Origin: Chromatiales bacterium
GTDB taxonomy: Bacteria; Pseudomonadota; Gammaproteobacteria; Thiohalomonadales; Thiohalomonadaceae
Direction of reading: 5' to 3'
NCBI GenBank assembly: GCA_003251535.1
Contig: QKFD01000021.1
Coordinates: 1-50,475 of the forward strand
Length of the DNA stretch: 50,475 nt
Shown here: positions 36,306 to 45,954 of the stretch, piece by piece
Position numbering within the stretch: the stretch's first letter is position 1
Layout: every line of letters begins with the position of its first letter
Position numbers and translations under genes: made by a program
Notes under the pieces: generated by a model
The model's input: the letters and a program-made list of their open reading frames with translations, nothing else
Told to the model about the DNA's origin: nothing
The model's database searches: none

Positions 36306-36322
36306 CAGGGTCAAGGAATTTC

Positions 36323-38635
36323 ATGAGTAAACAACTGGTCATCGTGGAATCGCCGGCCAAGGCGAAGACCATCAAGAAATATCTGGGGAAGGGCTTCGAT
36401 GTCCTCGCCTCTTACGGGCATGTGCGTGATCTCCTGCCTAAAGAGGGGGCGGTCGATCCCGAACACCACTTTGCGATGAAGTATCAGGTCATCGACAAGA
36501 ACCAGCGCCACGTCGACGCCATCGCCAAGGCGTTGAAGGGGGCAGATGCCCTGCTCCTCGCCACTGACCCGGACCGCGAAGGCGAGGCCATCTCCTGGCA
36601 CCTCTATGAGTTGCTGAAGGAGCAGCAGCTGCTGGAGGGTAAACAGGTGGGGCGGGTGGTGTTCCATGAGATCACCAAGCGGGCCATCCAGGAGGCGATA
36701 GAGCAGCCGCGCGCCCTCTCCATGGAGCTGGTCAATGCCCAGCAGGCGCGCCGCGCCCTCGACTATCTGGTGGGCTTCAACCTCTCGCCGCTGCTGTGGA
36801 AGAAGATCCGCCGCGGCCTCTCCGCCGGCCGGGTACAGAGCCCGGCGCTGCGCATGATTGCGGAGCGCGAGGAGGAGATCGAGCGCTTCATCACCCGCGA
36901 ATACTGGACCATCGCCGCCGATGCCAGCACCGAGGGGCAGCCGTTTAGCGGCAAGTTGACCCACTTCAACGGGGAGAAGCTGGATCAGTTCTCCATCTGC
37001 GAGGAGGGGCGTGCCAGCGAGGTACAGCAGGCGCTGGAGCTGGCCGCCAATGGGCGGCTCAGTGTCGATAAGGTGGAGAAGAAGCAGCGCAAGCGGAATC
37101 CCGCGGCCCCCTTCACCACCTCGACCCTGCAACAGGAGGCGTCGCGCAAGCTCGGCTTCTCCGCCCAACGCACCATGCGCACCGCCCAGCAGCTCTACGA
37201 GGGGATCGATATCGGCGGTGAGACGGTGGGTCTCATCACCTACATGCGTACCGACTCGGTCAACCTGGCCCAGGAGGCGGTGGAGGAGATCCGCAACTAC
37301 ATCGGTGAGCGCTACGGCCAGGCAAAGGTGCCGAAGCAGCCGCGGCAGTATAAGACCAAGGCGAAGAACGCCCAGGAGGCGCACGAGGCGGTGCGCCCCA
37401 CCTCGGTCTACCGAGAGCCGGAGTCGATCCGCGGCCACCTCTCGGCCGACCAATACAAGCTCTATGAGCTGGTGTGGAAACGCACCCTCGCCTGCCAGAT
37501 GATCCACGCCACCATCGATACGGTGGCGGTGGATCTGGGGGCCGGGGCCGGCAATACCTTCCGGGCCACCGGCTCCACCATCGTCGATCTCGGCTTTATC
37601 GCCGTCTACCAGGAGGGGGTGGATGACGCCAAGGTGGAAGACGACGAGGGGACTATGCTGCCGCCAATGCAGGAGGGTGACAGCGTAGATCTGCTGGCGA
37701 TCCGCGGCGAGCAGCACTTTACCGAGCCCCCTCCGCGCTACTCTGAGGCGAGCCTGGTCAAGGCGCTGGAGGAGTACGGTATTGGCCGTCCCTCCACCTA
37801 CGCCAGCATCATCTCCACCCTCCAGCAGCGTGAATATGTGGAGATGGACAAGAAGCGCTTCATCCCCACCGATGTCGGGCGCATCGTCAACCGCTTCCTT
37901 ACCGAACACTTTGAGAAGTATGTTGACTACGACTTCACCGCCAATCTAGAGGATGAGCTGGACGCCGTATCCCGTGGTGAGCAGGAGTGGGTGCCCCTCA
38001 TGGACCGCTTCTGGGCCCCCTTCAGCCAGCTGGTGGAGGAGAAGGAGAAGAGCGTCACCCGCAAAGAGGTGACCTCCGAGGAGCTGGAGGAGGCGTGTCC
38101 CAAGTGCGGTAAGCCACTGGCCATTCGCCTCGGTAAGCGGGGGCGTTTTGTCGGCTGCACCGGCTATCCCGAGTGCGACTACACCCGTAATCTCACCGAC
38201 TCCGGGGAGGAGGCGCCAGCGGCCCCAGAGGTGGTGGAGGGGCGTACCTGTCCCAAGTGCGACTCCCCTTTGGTGATCCGCGCCGGGCGCTACGGCAAGT
38301 TCATCGGTTGCAGCAACTATCCCAAGTGCAAGCATATTGAACCGCTGGAGAAGCCGGCCGATACCGGAGTCACCTGCCCGGAGTGCAACAAAGGGGTACT
38401 GCTCCAGCGTAAATCGCGCTACGGCAAGTTGTTCTACTCCTGTTCTACCTACCCCACCTGCAAATACGCGGTGTGGAACGAGCCCATTAACGAGCCGTGC
38501 CCCAAGTGCCACTGGCCTATCCTCACCCTCAAGACCACCAAACGGCGAGGGACAGAGAAGGTCTGCCCACAGAAGGAGTGCGGCTATGCGGTGCAGGTGG
38601 AGAGTGCCGATAGCGAAGAGCCGGCCGCCGAGTGA
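36323..38635 (+). CDS. topA: DNA topoisomerase I
   Basis: Relaxes negative supercoils by single-strand passage. It has 770 residues from the ATG at 36323, preceded by AAGGA at 36313-36317; an upstream in-frame start at 36296 lies in the terminator and is rejected. TOPRIM at the N-terminus (LVIVESPAKAKTIKKYLG, DPDREGEAISWHL), the RRALDYLVGFNLSPLLW gate, and the active-site Tyr in ITYMRTDSVNLA. The C-terminal end carries four Cys4 zinc ribbons (CPKCGKPL..., CPKCDSPL..., CPECNKGV..., CPKCHWPI...). Confidence 0.98.
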   Translation: MSKQLVIVESPAKAKTIKKYLGKGFDVLASYGHVRDLLPKEGAVDPEHHFAMKYQVIDKNQRHVDAIAKALKGADALLLATDPDREGEAISWHLYELLKEQQLLEGKQVGRVVFHEITKRAIQEAIEQPRALSMELVNAQQARRALDYLVGFNLSPLLWKKIRRGLSAGRVQSPALRMIAEREEEIERFITREYWTIAADASTEGQPFSGKLTHFNGEKLDQFSICEEGRASEVQQALELAANGRLSVDKVEKKQRKRNPAAPFTTSTLQQEASRKLGFSAQRTMRTAQQLYEGIDIGGETVGLITYMRTDSVNLAQEAVEEIRNYIGERYGQAKVPKQPRQYKTKAKNAQEAHEAVRPTSVYREPESIRGHLSADQYKLYELVWKRTLACQMIHATIDTVAVDLGAGAGNTFRATGSTIVDLGFIAVYQEGVDDAKVEDDEGTMLPPMQEGDSVDLLAIRGEQHFTEPPPRYSEASLVKALEEYGIGRPSTYASIISTLQQREYVEMDKKRFIPTDVGRIVNRFLTEHFEKYVDYDFTANLEDELDAVSRGEQEWVPLMDRFWAPFSQLVEEKEKSVTRKEVTSEELEEACPKCGKPLAIRLGKRGRFVGCTGYPECDYTRNLTDSGEEAPAAPEVVEGRTCPKCDSPLVIRAGRYGKFIGCSNYPKCKHIEPLEKPADTGVTCPECNKGVLLQRKSRYGKLFYSCSTYPTCKYAVWNEPINEPCPKCHWPILTLKTTKRRGTEKVCPQKECGYAVQVESADSEEPAAE

Positions 38636-38665
38636 TGGGGCTGTTGCGGCCAGTGGTCAGGGCTC

Positions 38666-39220
38666 ATGGGTGAGTGGCAACTACGCCGGAGCGGTATAGC
38701 GCTTCGGCGCGGCGCCGTGATTGCCTACCCAACGGAGGCGGTGTGGGGACTCGGCTGCAATCCCTTCGATGGGGCGGCGGTGGAGCGGATCCTGCGCCTC
38801 AAGGGGCGCCCCATCGGCAAAGGGCTCATCCTGATTGCCGATGACTTCTCCCGTTTGGCGGATCTCATCGCCCCCCTCTCCCCGGCCGAGCTGGCCCGAG
38901 TGTTTGCCAGCTGGCCCGGTCCTGTTACCTGGTTGCTACCGGCCCGGCCTGCTGTACCCTACTGGCTGTGTGGGGATCACGCGACTCTGGCCGTGCGGGT
39001 GACGGCCCACCCCGTCGCCGCGGCACTCTGTCGCTCCTTTGGGGGGGCCCTGGTCTCCACCAGCGCCAACCGGGCGGGTCACCCAGCCGCCCGCTCTGCC
39101 TACGCGGTGCGGCGGGAGTTTGGTCAGGCGATCGATCAGGTGGTGGCTGGTCCCTTGGGTGGGCGCGCGATCCCCAGCGAGATCCGCTCCCTGGATGGTC
39201 GCGTCGTGCGGCCCGGATAA
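38666..39220 (+). CDS. tsaC: Threonylcarbamoyl-AMP synthase TsaC (YrdC)
   Basis: Makes threonylcarbamoyl-AMP from Thr, bicarbonate and ATP for the t6A37 tRNA modification. It has 184 residues, the short single-domain TsaC rather than Sua5. Motifs visible: [72 protein letters not shown] and the end [10 protein letters not shown]. The ATG has AGGG 3-6 nt upstream. hemF follows 10 nt later, as in Pseudomonas and E. coli relatives. Confidence 0.96.
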   Translation: MGEWQLRRSGIALRRGAVIAYPTEAVWGLGCNPFDGAAVERILRLKGRPIGKGLILIADDFSRLADLIAPLSPAELARVFASWPGPVTWLLPARPAVPYWLCGDHATLAVRVTAHPVAAALCRSFGGALVSTSANRAGHPAARSAYAVRREFGQAIDQVVAGPLGGRAIPSEIRSLDGRVVRPG

Positions 39221-39230
39221 GAGACGAACT

Positions 39231-40130
39231 ATGGAACCGAACGTCGAGAAGGTCAGCGAATATCTGCGCACCCTCCAGGGGCGCATCTCCATCGTACTGG
39301 AGGCCGAGGAGCTGCGCGGCCGATTTATGGAGGATACCTGGGAGAGTCCAGAGGGCGGGGGCGGGGTGACTCGTGTGCTGTCAGAGGGGCAGCTATTCGA
39401 GCAGGCGGCGGTCAACTTCTCCCATGTTCGGGGGGCCACGCTGCCCCAGAGCGCCAGCGAGCAGCGGCCAGAGCTGGCGGGACGCTCCTTCGAGGCGGTG
39501 GGATTATCGTTGATCATCCACCCACGGAGCCCCTTCATCCCGACCACCCACATGAATCTGCGCCTCTTTTTGGCCAGCGGTGAGACGCCGGTCTGGTGGT
39601 TTGGTGGTGGGCTCGATCTCACCCCCTACTACCCCTATCGAGAGGATGTGGTGAGCTGGCATCGCCAGGCGCAGGGCGCCTGCGAACCGTTTGGGGCCGA
39701 CATATATCCCCGCTTCAAGCGCCAGTGTGATGAATATTTCTACCTGCCCCATCGTGGTGAGGCGCGCGGGGTGGGGGGGCTGCTGTTCGATGACCTGGCC
39801 AGCCCCGATTTCGATACCTGCTTCCAGTTGGTGCGGAGCATCGGCGAGGCGTTTCTGCCGGCCTATCTACCCATCGTACAGCGGCGGCGGGACCACGCCT
39901 GGGGAGAGCGGGAGCGGCAGTTCCAGCTCTATCGCCGCGGTCGCTATGTCGAGTTCAACCTGCTCTACGATCGTGGCACCCTCTTCGGCCTGCAAGCGGG
40001 CGGACGCACCGAGTCGATCCTGGTCTCCATGCCACCCCAGGCAACCTGGCGCTATGACTGGCACCCGCAGCCGGAGAGCCGCGAGGCTGAACTGGCGGAC
40101 TATCTCAAACCCCAGGAGTGGTTGGGCTAA
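39231..40130 (+). CDS. hemF: Oxygen-dependent coproporphyrinogen III oxidase
   Basis: Oxidative decarboxylation of coproporphyrinogen III to protoporphyrinogen IX using O2, in heme and (if present) bacteriochlorophyll synthesis; it implies that the organism meets oxygen. It has 299 residues from the ATG at 39231. Motifs: [62 protein letters not shown], and [17 protein letters not shown] then [13 protein letters not shown] longer frame from 39039 overlaps tsaC and is rejected. Confidence 0.98.
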   Translation: MEPNVEKVSEYLRTLQGRISIVLEAEELRGRFMEDTWESPEGGGGVTRVLSEGQLFEQAAVNFSHVRGATLPQSASEQRPELAGRSFEAVGLSLIIHPRSPFIPTTHMNLRLFLASGETPVWWFGGGLDLTPYYPYREDVVSWHRQAQGACEPFGADIYPRFKRQCDEYFYLPHRGEARGVGGLLFDDLASPDFDTCFQLVRSIGEAFLPAYLPIVQRRRDHAWGERERQFQLYRRGRYVEFNLLYDRGTLFGLQAGGRTESILVSMPPQATWRYDWHPQPESREAELADYLKPQEWLG

Positions 40131-40175
40131 AGCCGTGTGGCGGGGCCGCCGAGGGGGGCTCCGCCGAGAGGGGGG

Positions 40176-40595
40176 CTAGGAGGGACGGGAGTTGGATAGC
40201 GCCCCTGCGGCCTCTGCGCAGGCGCGGCAGACCAACCGGTGCAGGGTTGGCAGGAGGGGGCCGATCTGCTGCCGCTCGCCATCACTGGCATGGGACTCCA
40301 AGGTCCGTGCCGTCTGCCCCAGCTCACTGAAGCCGTAGGACTCGCAGGCGCCTACCAGGTTGTGCAGCTCCCGCTTTAACAGCTCGTTACTGGCGAGATC
40401 ACCCCGATAGAGCCCTCGCCATGCGCGCTCAATACGATCGACGCGCGCCACCAGCCCCGCGGCAAACTGCCGGCGCAGGTGGCGGAACTCCTCATCAATG
40501 TTGCGTACCCGAGCGTCCACAGTCGCACGATCAAAGTCAATTCTGAGAATACATTTTAACCGCTCCTTTTCTGCGCCATAGCGGCAGTTCTGCAA
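40176..40595 (-). CDS. HPt-like phosphotransfer domain protein
   Basis: About 139 residues, mainly helical, with RELHNLVGACESYGFSELGQ around His78, matching the HPt pattern H-x-L-x-G with a following Gly-Phe-x-x-L. Such stand-alone domains relay phosphate between a hybrid kinase and a response regulator, but no partner is nearby. The start is unclear: the TTG at 40595 has AGAGG with almost no spacing, and GTG at Val26 is possible. Convergent with hemF, divergent from uvrD. Confidence 0.65.
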   Translation of the reverse strand: MQNCRYGAEKERLKCILRIDFDRATVDARVRNIDEEFRHLRRQFAAGLVARVDRIERAWRGLYRGDLASNELLKRELHNLVGACESYGFSELGQTARTLESHASDGERQQIGPLLPTLHRLVCRACAEAAGALSNSRPS

Positions 40596-40724
40596 CCTCT
40601 GTCACATTGTGTCCTTTACATTTTCCAAGCATAGCGTTCAATTTTCTCCTCCTCTTGGGACGGGCTGATCCCGCTCCTCCTCACTGGATAGCGTCGCAGG
40701 ATGGCCGGCCTCTCCCGTCGAGCT

Positions 40725-40732
40725 GTTAAAAT
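40725..40732 (+). promoter_or_regulatory. Possible -10 element directly before uvrD
   Basis: GTTAAAAT sits 6 nt before the uvrD ATG at 40739. If TAAAAT is the -10 hexamer, transcription would begin about at the start codon and the mRNA would be leaderless. No Shine-Dalgarno is visible before the ATG and no LexA box (CTG-N10-CAG) was found, unlike E. coli uvrD. Confidence 0.35.
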
Positions 40733-40738
40733 CCGGCG

Positions 40739-42910
40739 ATGGACGTCACTGATCTGCTCGATACTCTCAACGATCGCCAGCGTGAAGCGGTCGGCTCTCC
40801 CCCAGGTAACCTCTTAGTTCTCGCCGGTGCTGGTAGCGGTAAGACCCGGGTCTTAACTCACCGCATCGCCTGGCTTATACGCACTGGGCAGGCCTCCCCC
40901 TATCATCTGTTGGCGGTTACTTTCACTAATAAGGCGGCGCGGGAGATGCGCGGGCGGCTGGAGACGCTGCTCGGTGCCCCAGTCGGGGCCATGTGGGTGG
41001 GCACCTTCCACGGTCTGGCCCATCGCCTATTGCGGGCCCACTGGCAAGAGGCGGGGCTGCCGCAGCAGTTCCAGATCCTCGACTCGGAAGACCAATTGCG
41101 CCTGGTGCGGCGCATCCTGCGGGAGATGCAGCTGGATGAGGCCGATATCCAGCCCAAGCAGGTGCAGTGGTACATCAACGCCCGCAAGGATGAGGGGCAG
41201 CGCTCCCGCCACATCGATCCGGCCGGTGATCCCCTGGTGGCCCGTCTGGTGACCATCTACCAGAGCTACGAGGCGGCCTGCCAACGGGGGGGCTTGGTTG
41301 ACTTCGCTGAGCTGCTGCTGCGCAGCCACGAGTTGTGGTTGCAGCACCCCGACCTCCTGGCCCACTACCGCGGCCGTTTTCGCCACATCTTGGTGGATGA
41401 GTTCCAGGACACCAACGCCATCCAATACGCATGGTTGAAGTTGCTGGCGGGGGGCAGCGGGCAGCTATTTGCCGTGGGGGATGATGACCAATCCATCTAT
41501 GGCTGGCGCGGGGCCCGCATCGAGAATATCCACCGCTTTTGCGACGACTTTGCCGACGTCGCCCTAGTGCGGCTGGAGCAGAACTACCGCTCCACCAGCA
41601 CCATCTTGGCGGCGGCCAACGCCCTCATTGCCCACAATACCGATCGACTCGGCAAAGAGCTGTGGACTGCGGGCGAGAAGGGGGAGCTGATTAAGCTCTA
41701 TGCCGGCTTCAACGAGGTGGATGAGGCGCGCTACGTGGCCGAACGCATCTCGGCCTGGGTCGCCCACGGCGGTCGGCGCTCCGAGGTGGCGGTGCTCTAC
41801 CGCTCCAACGCCCAGTCCCGGGCGCTGGAGGAGGCGCTCATCTTGGCGGGGCTCCCCTATCGGGTCTACGGCGGCCTGCGCTTCTTCGAGCGGCAAGAGA
41901 TCAAGGATGCCCTGGCCTATCTGCGGCTACTCACCCTGCGCGATGATGACCCCTCTTTTGAACGGGTGGTCAACACACCCACTCGCGGGATCGGTGAGCG
42001 TACCGTGCAGCAGGTGCGCGACCTCGCCCGGGCGCTGGGGATCTCGCTATGGGCGGCGGCAGAGCGGATCTTGGCGGAGGGGGGACTCGCCAGTCGGGCA
42101 GCCAGCGCACTGCGCTCCTTCCTCATGCTGATCGAGCAACTGGCCATCGATACCGAGGGTAAAGAGCTGTTTCGTCTCACCGAGCAGGTGATCCAGGGCT
42201 CCGGCCTCATCGAGCACTACCGCAAGGAGAAGGGGGAGCGGGGCGAGGCGCGCATCGAAAACTTGAACGAACTGGTGACCGCCGCCCGCCAGTTTGCCTA
42301 CGACGAAGGGCAGCACGCTGGCATGGACGCCCTCTCCGCCTTTCTCGCCCACGCCGCCTTGGAGGCGGGTGAGGGGCAGGCCGATGACTGGCAGGAGGCG
42401 GTGCAATTGATGACCCTCCACTCCGCCAAAGGGTTGGAGTTTCCCCTGGTGTTTCTCTGCGGCATGGAGGAGGGGTTGTTCCCCCACAAGCTCTCCAGTG
42501 AAGAGCCAGGTCGATTGGAGGAGGAGCGACGCCTCTGCTATGTGGGGATGACCCGCGCTCGCCAACTACTCCATCTCACCTACGCCGAGATGCGTCGCCT
42601 CTACGGCGAGGAGCGCCGCGGTCGCCCCTCCCGCTTCATTGCGGAGATCCCCGCCGAGCAGCTGGACGAGGTGCGGCTGCGCCAAAGTGGTGGTGGCGGC
42701 GGGCGTGAGGTGGGCACTGCGTGGCGTCCAGTCCAAGCACCTGCCAGCCACGGATTGCGCCTAGGGCAGCGGGTAACGCATCCAAAATTTGGTGAAGGGG
42801 TGGTCCTCAACTATGAGGGGAGTGGTCCCCAAGCGCGGGTACAGGTCAACTTTGATGCCGTTGGGAGTAAGTGGCTGATGGTGACCTACGCCAACCTGGC
42901 CCCGGCATGA
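40739..42910 (+). CDS. uvrD: DNA helicase II UvrD
   Basis: Superfamily 1A 3'-5' helicase for mismatch and nucleotide excision repair. It has 723 residues (E. coli 720). MDVTDLLDTLNDRQREAVGS, motif I VLAGAGSGKTRVLTHRIA (27-44), Ia AVTFTNKAA, MWVGTFHGLAHRLLRAHW, motif II HILVDEFQDTN, motif III VGDDDQSIYGWRGA, motif IV RLEQNYRSTSTILAAAN, motif V VQLMTLHSAKGLEFPLVFL, and motif VI LCYVGMTRARQLLHLTYAE. The distinct UvrD C-terminal basic tail binding UvrB/MutL is short here, ending KWLMVTYANLAPA. Confidence 0.97.
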   Translation: MDVTDLLDTLNDRQREAVGSPPGNLLVLAGAGSGKTRVLTHRIAWLIRTGQASPYHLLAVTFTNKAAREMRGRLETLLGAPVGAMWVGTFHGLAHRLLRAHWQEAGLPQQFQILDSEDQLRLVRRILREMQLDEADIQPKQVQWYINARKDEGQRSRHIDPAGDPLVARLVTIYQSYEAACQRGGLVDFAELLLRSHELWLQHPDLLAHYRGRFRHILVDEFQDTNAIQYAWLKLLAGGSGQLFAVGDDDQSIYGWRGARIENIHRFCDDFADVALVRLEQNYRSTSTILAAANALIAHNTDRLGKELWTAGEKGELIKLYAGFNEVDEARYVAERISAWVAHGGRRSEVAVLYRSNAQSRALEEALILAGLPYRVYGGLRFFERQEIKDALAYLRLLTLRDDDPSFERVVNTPTRGIGERTVQQVRDLARALGISLWAAAERILAEGGLASRAASALRSFLMLIEQLAIDTEGKELFRLTEQVIQGSGLIEHYRKEKGERGEARIENLNELVTAARQFAYDEGQHAGMDALSAFLAHAALEAGEGQADDWQEAVQLMTLHSAKGLEFPLVFLCGMEEGLFPHKLSSEEPGRLEEERRLCYVGMTRARQLLHLTYAEMRRLYGEERRGRPSRFIAEIPAEQLDEVRLRQSGGGGGREVGTAWRPVQAPASHGLRLGQRVTHPKFGEGVVLNYEGSGPQARVQVNFDAVGSKWLMVTYANLAPA

Positions 42911-42955
42911 GCCGGGGCGAGCCAATAATAAATTCCACCAGGAGAGGATGAGTAG

Positions 42956-44023
42956 ATGAAACGGCGTGATTTTCTCAAGGGGGCCGCTGTCGGTGGGGCG
43001 CTGGCGGCCGCGCCATCGGTACGGGCTGAAACACAGTTTAAGTGGAAGATGGTGACCACTTGGCCAAAGAACTTTCCGGGCATGGGGGCCGGGGCCAACT
43101 TCCTCGCCCAGACCATCGGCGAGATGAGTGGCGGGCGGATCGAGGTGAAGGTGTATGGCGGCAAAGAGCTGGTCCCGGAGATGGAGATCTTCGATGCCGT
43201 CTCCCGCGGTACCGCCGAGATGGGCCATGGTGCCGCCTATTACTGGAAGGGCAAGAGCGAAGCGGCACAGTTCTTTGCCGCAGTACCATTTGGTCTTACC
43301 GGACAGGAGATGAACGCCTGGCTCTACCACGGTGGTGGTATGAAGCTGTGGGAAGAGGTCTACGCCCCATTTGGCCTCATCCCCACCGCCGCCGGTAACA
43401 CGGGCGTGCAGATGGGCGGCTGGTTCAACCGCGAGATCAACGCCCTGAAGGACCTGGAGGGGCTCAAGATGCGCATCCCCGGCCTCGGCGGCGAGGTGCT
43501 AAAACGGCTGGGGGGCACGCCGGTCAACCTCCCCGGCGGGGAGATCTTTACCTCACTGAAATCGGGGGCGATTGATGCCACTGAGTGGGTCGGCCCCTAT
43601 AACGATCTCGCCTTTGGTCTCTACAAAGCCGCCAAGTACTACTACTACCCTGGTTGGCATGAGCCGGGGACAACGCTGGAGTGCTTCATCAATAAAAAGG
43701 CCTTTGAAGCACTACCGAAGGATCTACAGTCCATCGTGCTAAACGCCTGCCGCGTCGCCAACCAAGACATGTTGGCGGACTATACCGCCCGCAACAATGA
43801 GGCGCTGCACGCCCTGGTGAAGCAGCATGGTGTTGACCTGCGTCGCTTCTCCGATGAGGTATTGAAGAAGTTGAAAGCCATCTCCGATGAGGTCGTCGCC
43901 GAGGTGGCGGCCAAGGATCCGCTCACCCAAAAGGTGTTCGACTCCTTCCGCGCCTTCCGCGAGCAGGCCGTCGCGTGGCACGACGTGTCGGAGCGTGCCT
44001 ATCTTAACGCCCGCGCCCTCTGA
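42956..44023 (+). CDS. TRAP transporter periplasmic binding protein (TakP/DctP-like)
   Basis: A 355-residue periplasmic solute-binding protein with a twin-arginine leader (MKRRDFLKGAAVGGALAAAP, cleavage near SVRA). The mature part resembles TakP, the sodium-dependent alpha-keto acid binder: KMVTTWPKNFPGMGAGANFL, GGKELVPEMEIFDAVSRGTA, GAAYYWKGK, NTGVQMGGWFNREI, GLKMRIPGLGGEVL, IDATEWVGPYNDL and YYYYPGWHEPG. Likely substrates are 2-oxo acids, but this is not certain. Its permeases are probably the DctQM pair at 47.5-49.5 kb on the other strand. Confidence 0.92.
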   Translation: MKRRDFLKGAAVGGALAAAPSVRAETQFKWKMVTTWPKNFPGMGAGANFLAQTIGEMSGGRIEVKVYGGKELVPEMEIFDAVSRGTAEMGHGAAYYWKGKSEAAQFFAAVPFGLTGQEMNAWLYHGGGMKLWEEVYAPFGLIPTAAGNTGVQMGGWFNREINALKDLEGLKMRIPGLGGEVLKRLGGTPVNLPGGEIFTSLKSGAIDATEWVGPYNDLAFGLYKAAKYYYYPGWHEPGTTLECFINKKAFEALPKDLQSIVLNACRVANQDMLADYTARNNEALHALVKQHGVDLRRFSDEVLKKLKAISDEVVAEVAAKDPLTQKVFDSFRAFREQAVAWHDVSERAYLNARAL

Positions 44024-44276
44024 GTCTGGGCGGAGGCGGTGGAGGAGGTCCACCACCGCCTCTGGAGAGGGTTGTTGTCGTGACTTCTGTAGGTCCATGG
44101 ATAAATGGGGGAGGGGGATGCACACGAAGGAGGAGTGGATTCAGCATGTGTCGTGCTCATCGATTCGCGCCCCAGCAAGCGTGGGTCAGGGTGAGTACCC
44201 CTCTGTGGGGGTGGATCGAGAGAAGGCAACAGGTGGGTAGGATGAAGACCTATTGTGTCGTTCGCTGGGGGCGAGG

Positions 44277-44513
44277 ATGAAGGGGTTGATTTTGGGGGCG
44301 ATAGCAGGCTTTGCCATCGTTCATAGTTTGTTTCTGAACCTGTTTGAGAAGGCCGCCTGGGAGATCTTTTGGGCCGGCCTTGAGCACGGGAAATTTCTTT
44401 TTAATACCGAGATTCTCAAACACTCATCGACCTTCTGGAAGTTGTCGATGGGGGGGGTGGTGGGGGCGGTGGTGGGCTACTCCATTGAGCGCTCACTGAA
44501 ACAGAAAAAGTAA
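44277..44513 (+). CDS. Small membrane protein of unknown function
   Basis: Seventy-eight residues from ATG 44277 (MKGLILGAIAGFAIVHSLFL), with one hydrophobic N-terminal span (3-22) and a Gly-rich hydrophobic segment near the C-terminus (56-70, KLSMGGVVGAVVGYSIERSL) before a basic KQKK end. The codon use fits the neighbours, and GAGG lies directly before the ATG. No family recognised. It is convergent with the LuxR gene. Confidence 0.6.
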   Translation: MKGLILGAIAGFAIVHSLFLNLFEKAAWEIFWAGLEHGKFLFNTEILKHSSTFWKLSMGGVVGAVVGYSIERSLKQKK

Positions 44514-44638
44514 ATGGTTCGTGGCCCTGCGTGGGCAGACGCCCCAGGGTCTCCTCTTCCAATGAGGTGGGGCGGTGGCGCTGTTGACGCCACCGTCCCA
44601 TTGGCTATCTGTCCTGGCCCAAGGTCACAACGCCCCGC

Positions 44639-44713
44639 GACACAGCGGCTTGGATGGTTTCAGGGCGACTCCCTGCGCCGACTTCCCACTGAAACCATCG
44701 AAACCGCTGTGTC
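44639..44713. repeat. Long imperfect inverted repeat between convergent genes
   Basis: Two 25-nt arms (44639-44663 and 44689-44713) are complementary except at two positions and enclose a 25-nt loop. The right arm ends 7 nt before the LuxR stop codon. There is no T-run, so the structure could be a bidirectional terminator, a processed RNA or a remnant of a small mobile repeat. Confidence 0.75.
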
Positions 44714-44719
44714 TAGGGG

Positions 44720-45574
44720 TTAGTAAGCACAGTGGCTGCGCGGCTGCGGATGACGCGGTTGGTGGAGTTGGTGATAGAGGGTTGCCAGCTCCCCCTTGTC
44801 GTGCACGCCGAGCTTGCCGTAGATCCGGCTCAGATGGTTACGCACGGTGGCGGGGGAGATCCCCAGTTTGTTGGCCACCGCTTTATAGGAGAGGCCACGG
44901 GTAAAGTGCTCGGCGATCGCCTGCTCGCGGCGGGTGAGATGCTCGATGGGGGTGGTGGCGCGCGCCCATACCAGTAGTTCGTGGCCTAGCGGCTCAACCC
45001 GGAGTTGAAGGGTCTTGCCGGTGAAGGGTTCACTGCCGGCCTCGCGCCCCATCGCCGCTGGCGGCAGCCGGATGTCGAAGCTGGGCCACTCTTGGCGCGC
45101 CAAGCTCTCGAACTCAGGGGTGGCCAGCTGGATCTGGCCGCGGTTGTCGCACAGCGCTACGGACTCCCCCGAATGTTTCAGTTCAGTGAGGCGTAGCCGA
45201 CGGTTGATGGCCAAGGCCTCTGCCAGGTGGGGAAGTAGCAGATTGACCAATTTCTGCTCCTCGCCATCGAAGTTGGCCGCCCCAGCGCGGAACAGGTTGA
45301 GATAGAGCGTTGGCATCCCGCTGGCACGATGGGAGCCGGCGAGTAGCTGTCCCCGTTGGCCCTCCTGCTGGAAGGGGAGCAGGGAGATCCCCGCATCATC
45401 CAGGCCGAAGTGGGGCCGGGAGAGGGAGTATGGGTTGGGATCTGCGGTGGTGCCCCAGGCCCCGTGGTCGTGGGGCAGTTGTCTCTTGATCTGCCCAAGC
45501 ACCCAGCCTTGAAAATCATCAAGTGAGCGGGTGCGGGCCCCCTGGTACAGCTCTACGAGTAGTTCGCTCAGCAT
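44720..45574 (-). CDS. LuxR-family transcriptional regulator
   Basis: About 284 residues from the ATG at 45574 (MLSELLVELYQGARTRSLDD). The N-terminal 200 residues are a GAF-like or PAS-like sensing region without a clear family signature (LNLFRAGAANFDGEEQKLVN, NLLLPHLAEALAINRRLR). The C-terminal HTH is typical LuxR/GerE: LTRREQAIAEHFTRGLSYKA, ANKLGISPATVRNHLSRIYG, LGVHDKGELATL. A longer open frame to 45940 is Pro/Arg-rich and non-coding in character. Divergent from the Crp gene with about 380 nt between the two. Confidence 0.85.
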   Translation of the reverse strand: MLSELLVELYQGARTRSLDDFQGWVLGQIKRQLPHDHGAWGTTADPNPYSLSRPHFGLDDAGISLLPFQQEGQRGQLLAGSHRASGMPTLYLNLFRAGAANFDGEEQKLVNLLLPHLAEALAINRRLRLTELKHSGESVALCDNRGQIQLATPEFESLARQEWPSFDIRLPPAAMGREAGSEPFTGKTLQLRVEPLGHELLVWARATTPIEHLTRREQAIAEHFTRGLSYKAVANKLGISPATVRNHLSRIYGKLGVHDKGELATLYHQLHQPRHPQPRSHCAY

Positions 45575-45954
45575 TTTTTGTATCTCAGGTTTAACAATCC
45601 CCGGTTTCCGGGTGGGTTTGACCCATGGGTAAAATGCGTCATCCCCCTCCCGCCCTCGGAAGCTAAGATCCCATCTCTCCCGGGTGGCGGCAGTTACGTT
45701 CTTCACAGGCAAAAATTGCCTAATGCCGCAGCCACCGAGGCGATACTCCTTCTCGGGGGGAGCGGTTGGTGCAGGAGGGGGGCGTAAGCGGGTGTCGATG
45801 GAACCACCGATGGTGGGGGGCAGGCTACTGCCTATCTGGTTGGCACCCTCACATGGTGGCGCGACACCTAGCACAGGCCTGATACTGCGAGATCGGGTTT
45901 GTGAAGTCCCAGGCACCCTTCGCCGCTTGAGCGCGGTCAACCGAGGATCTCAGG
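45575..45954. promoter_or_regulatory. Divergent control region between the LuxR and Crp genes
   Basis: 380 nt without a gene. A perfect palindrome AGGCAA-AAA-TTGCCT lies at 45707-45721 and could be an operator. No FNR/CRP half-site pair of the TTGAT-N4-ATCAA or TGTGA-N6-TCACA type was seen. Confidence 0.4.

Noticed and set aside
36311-37909. 532-residue open frame on the minus strand
   Set aside because: Antisense to topA throughout; its composition is the usual shadow of a GC-rich coding strand and it shows no family motif.
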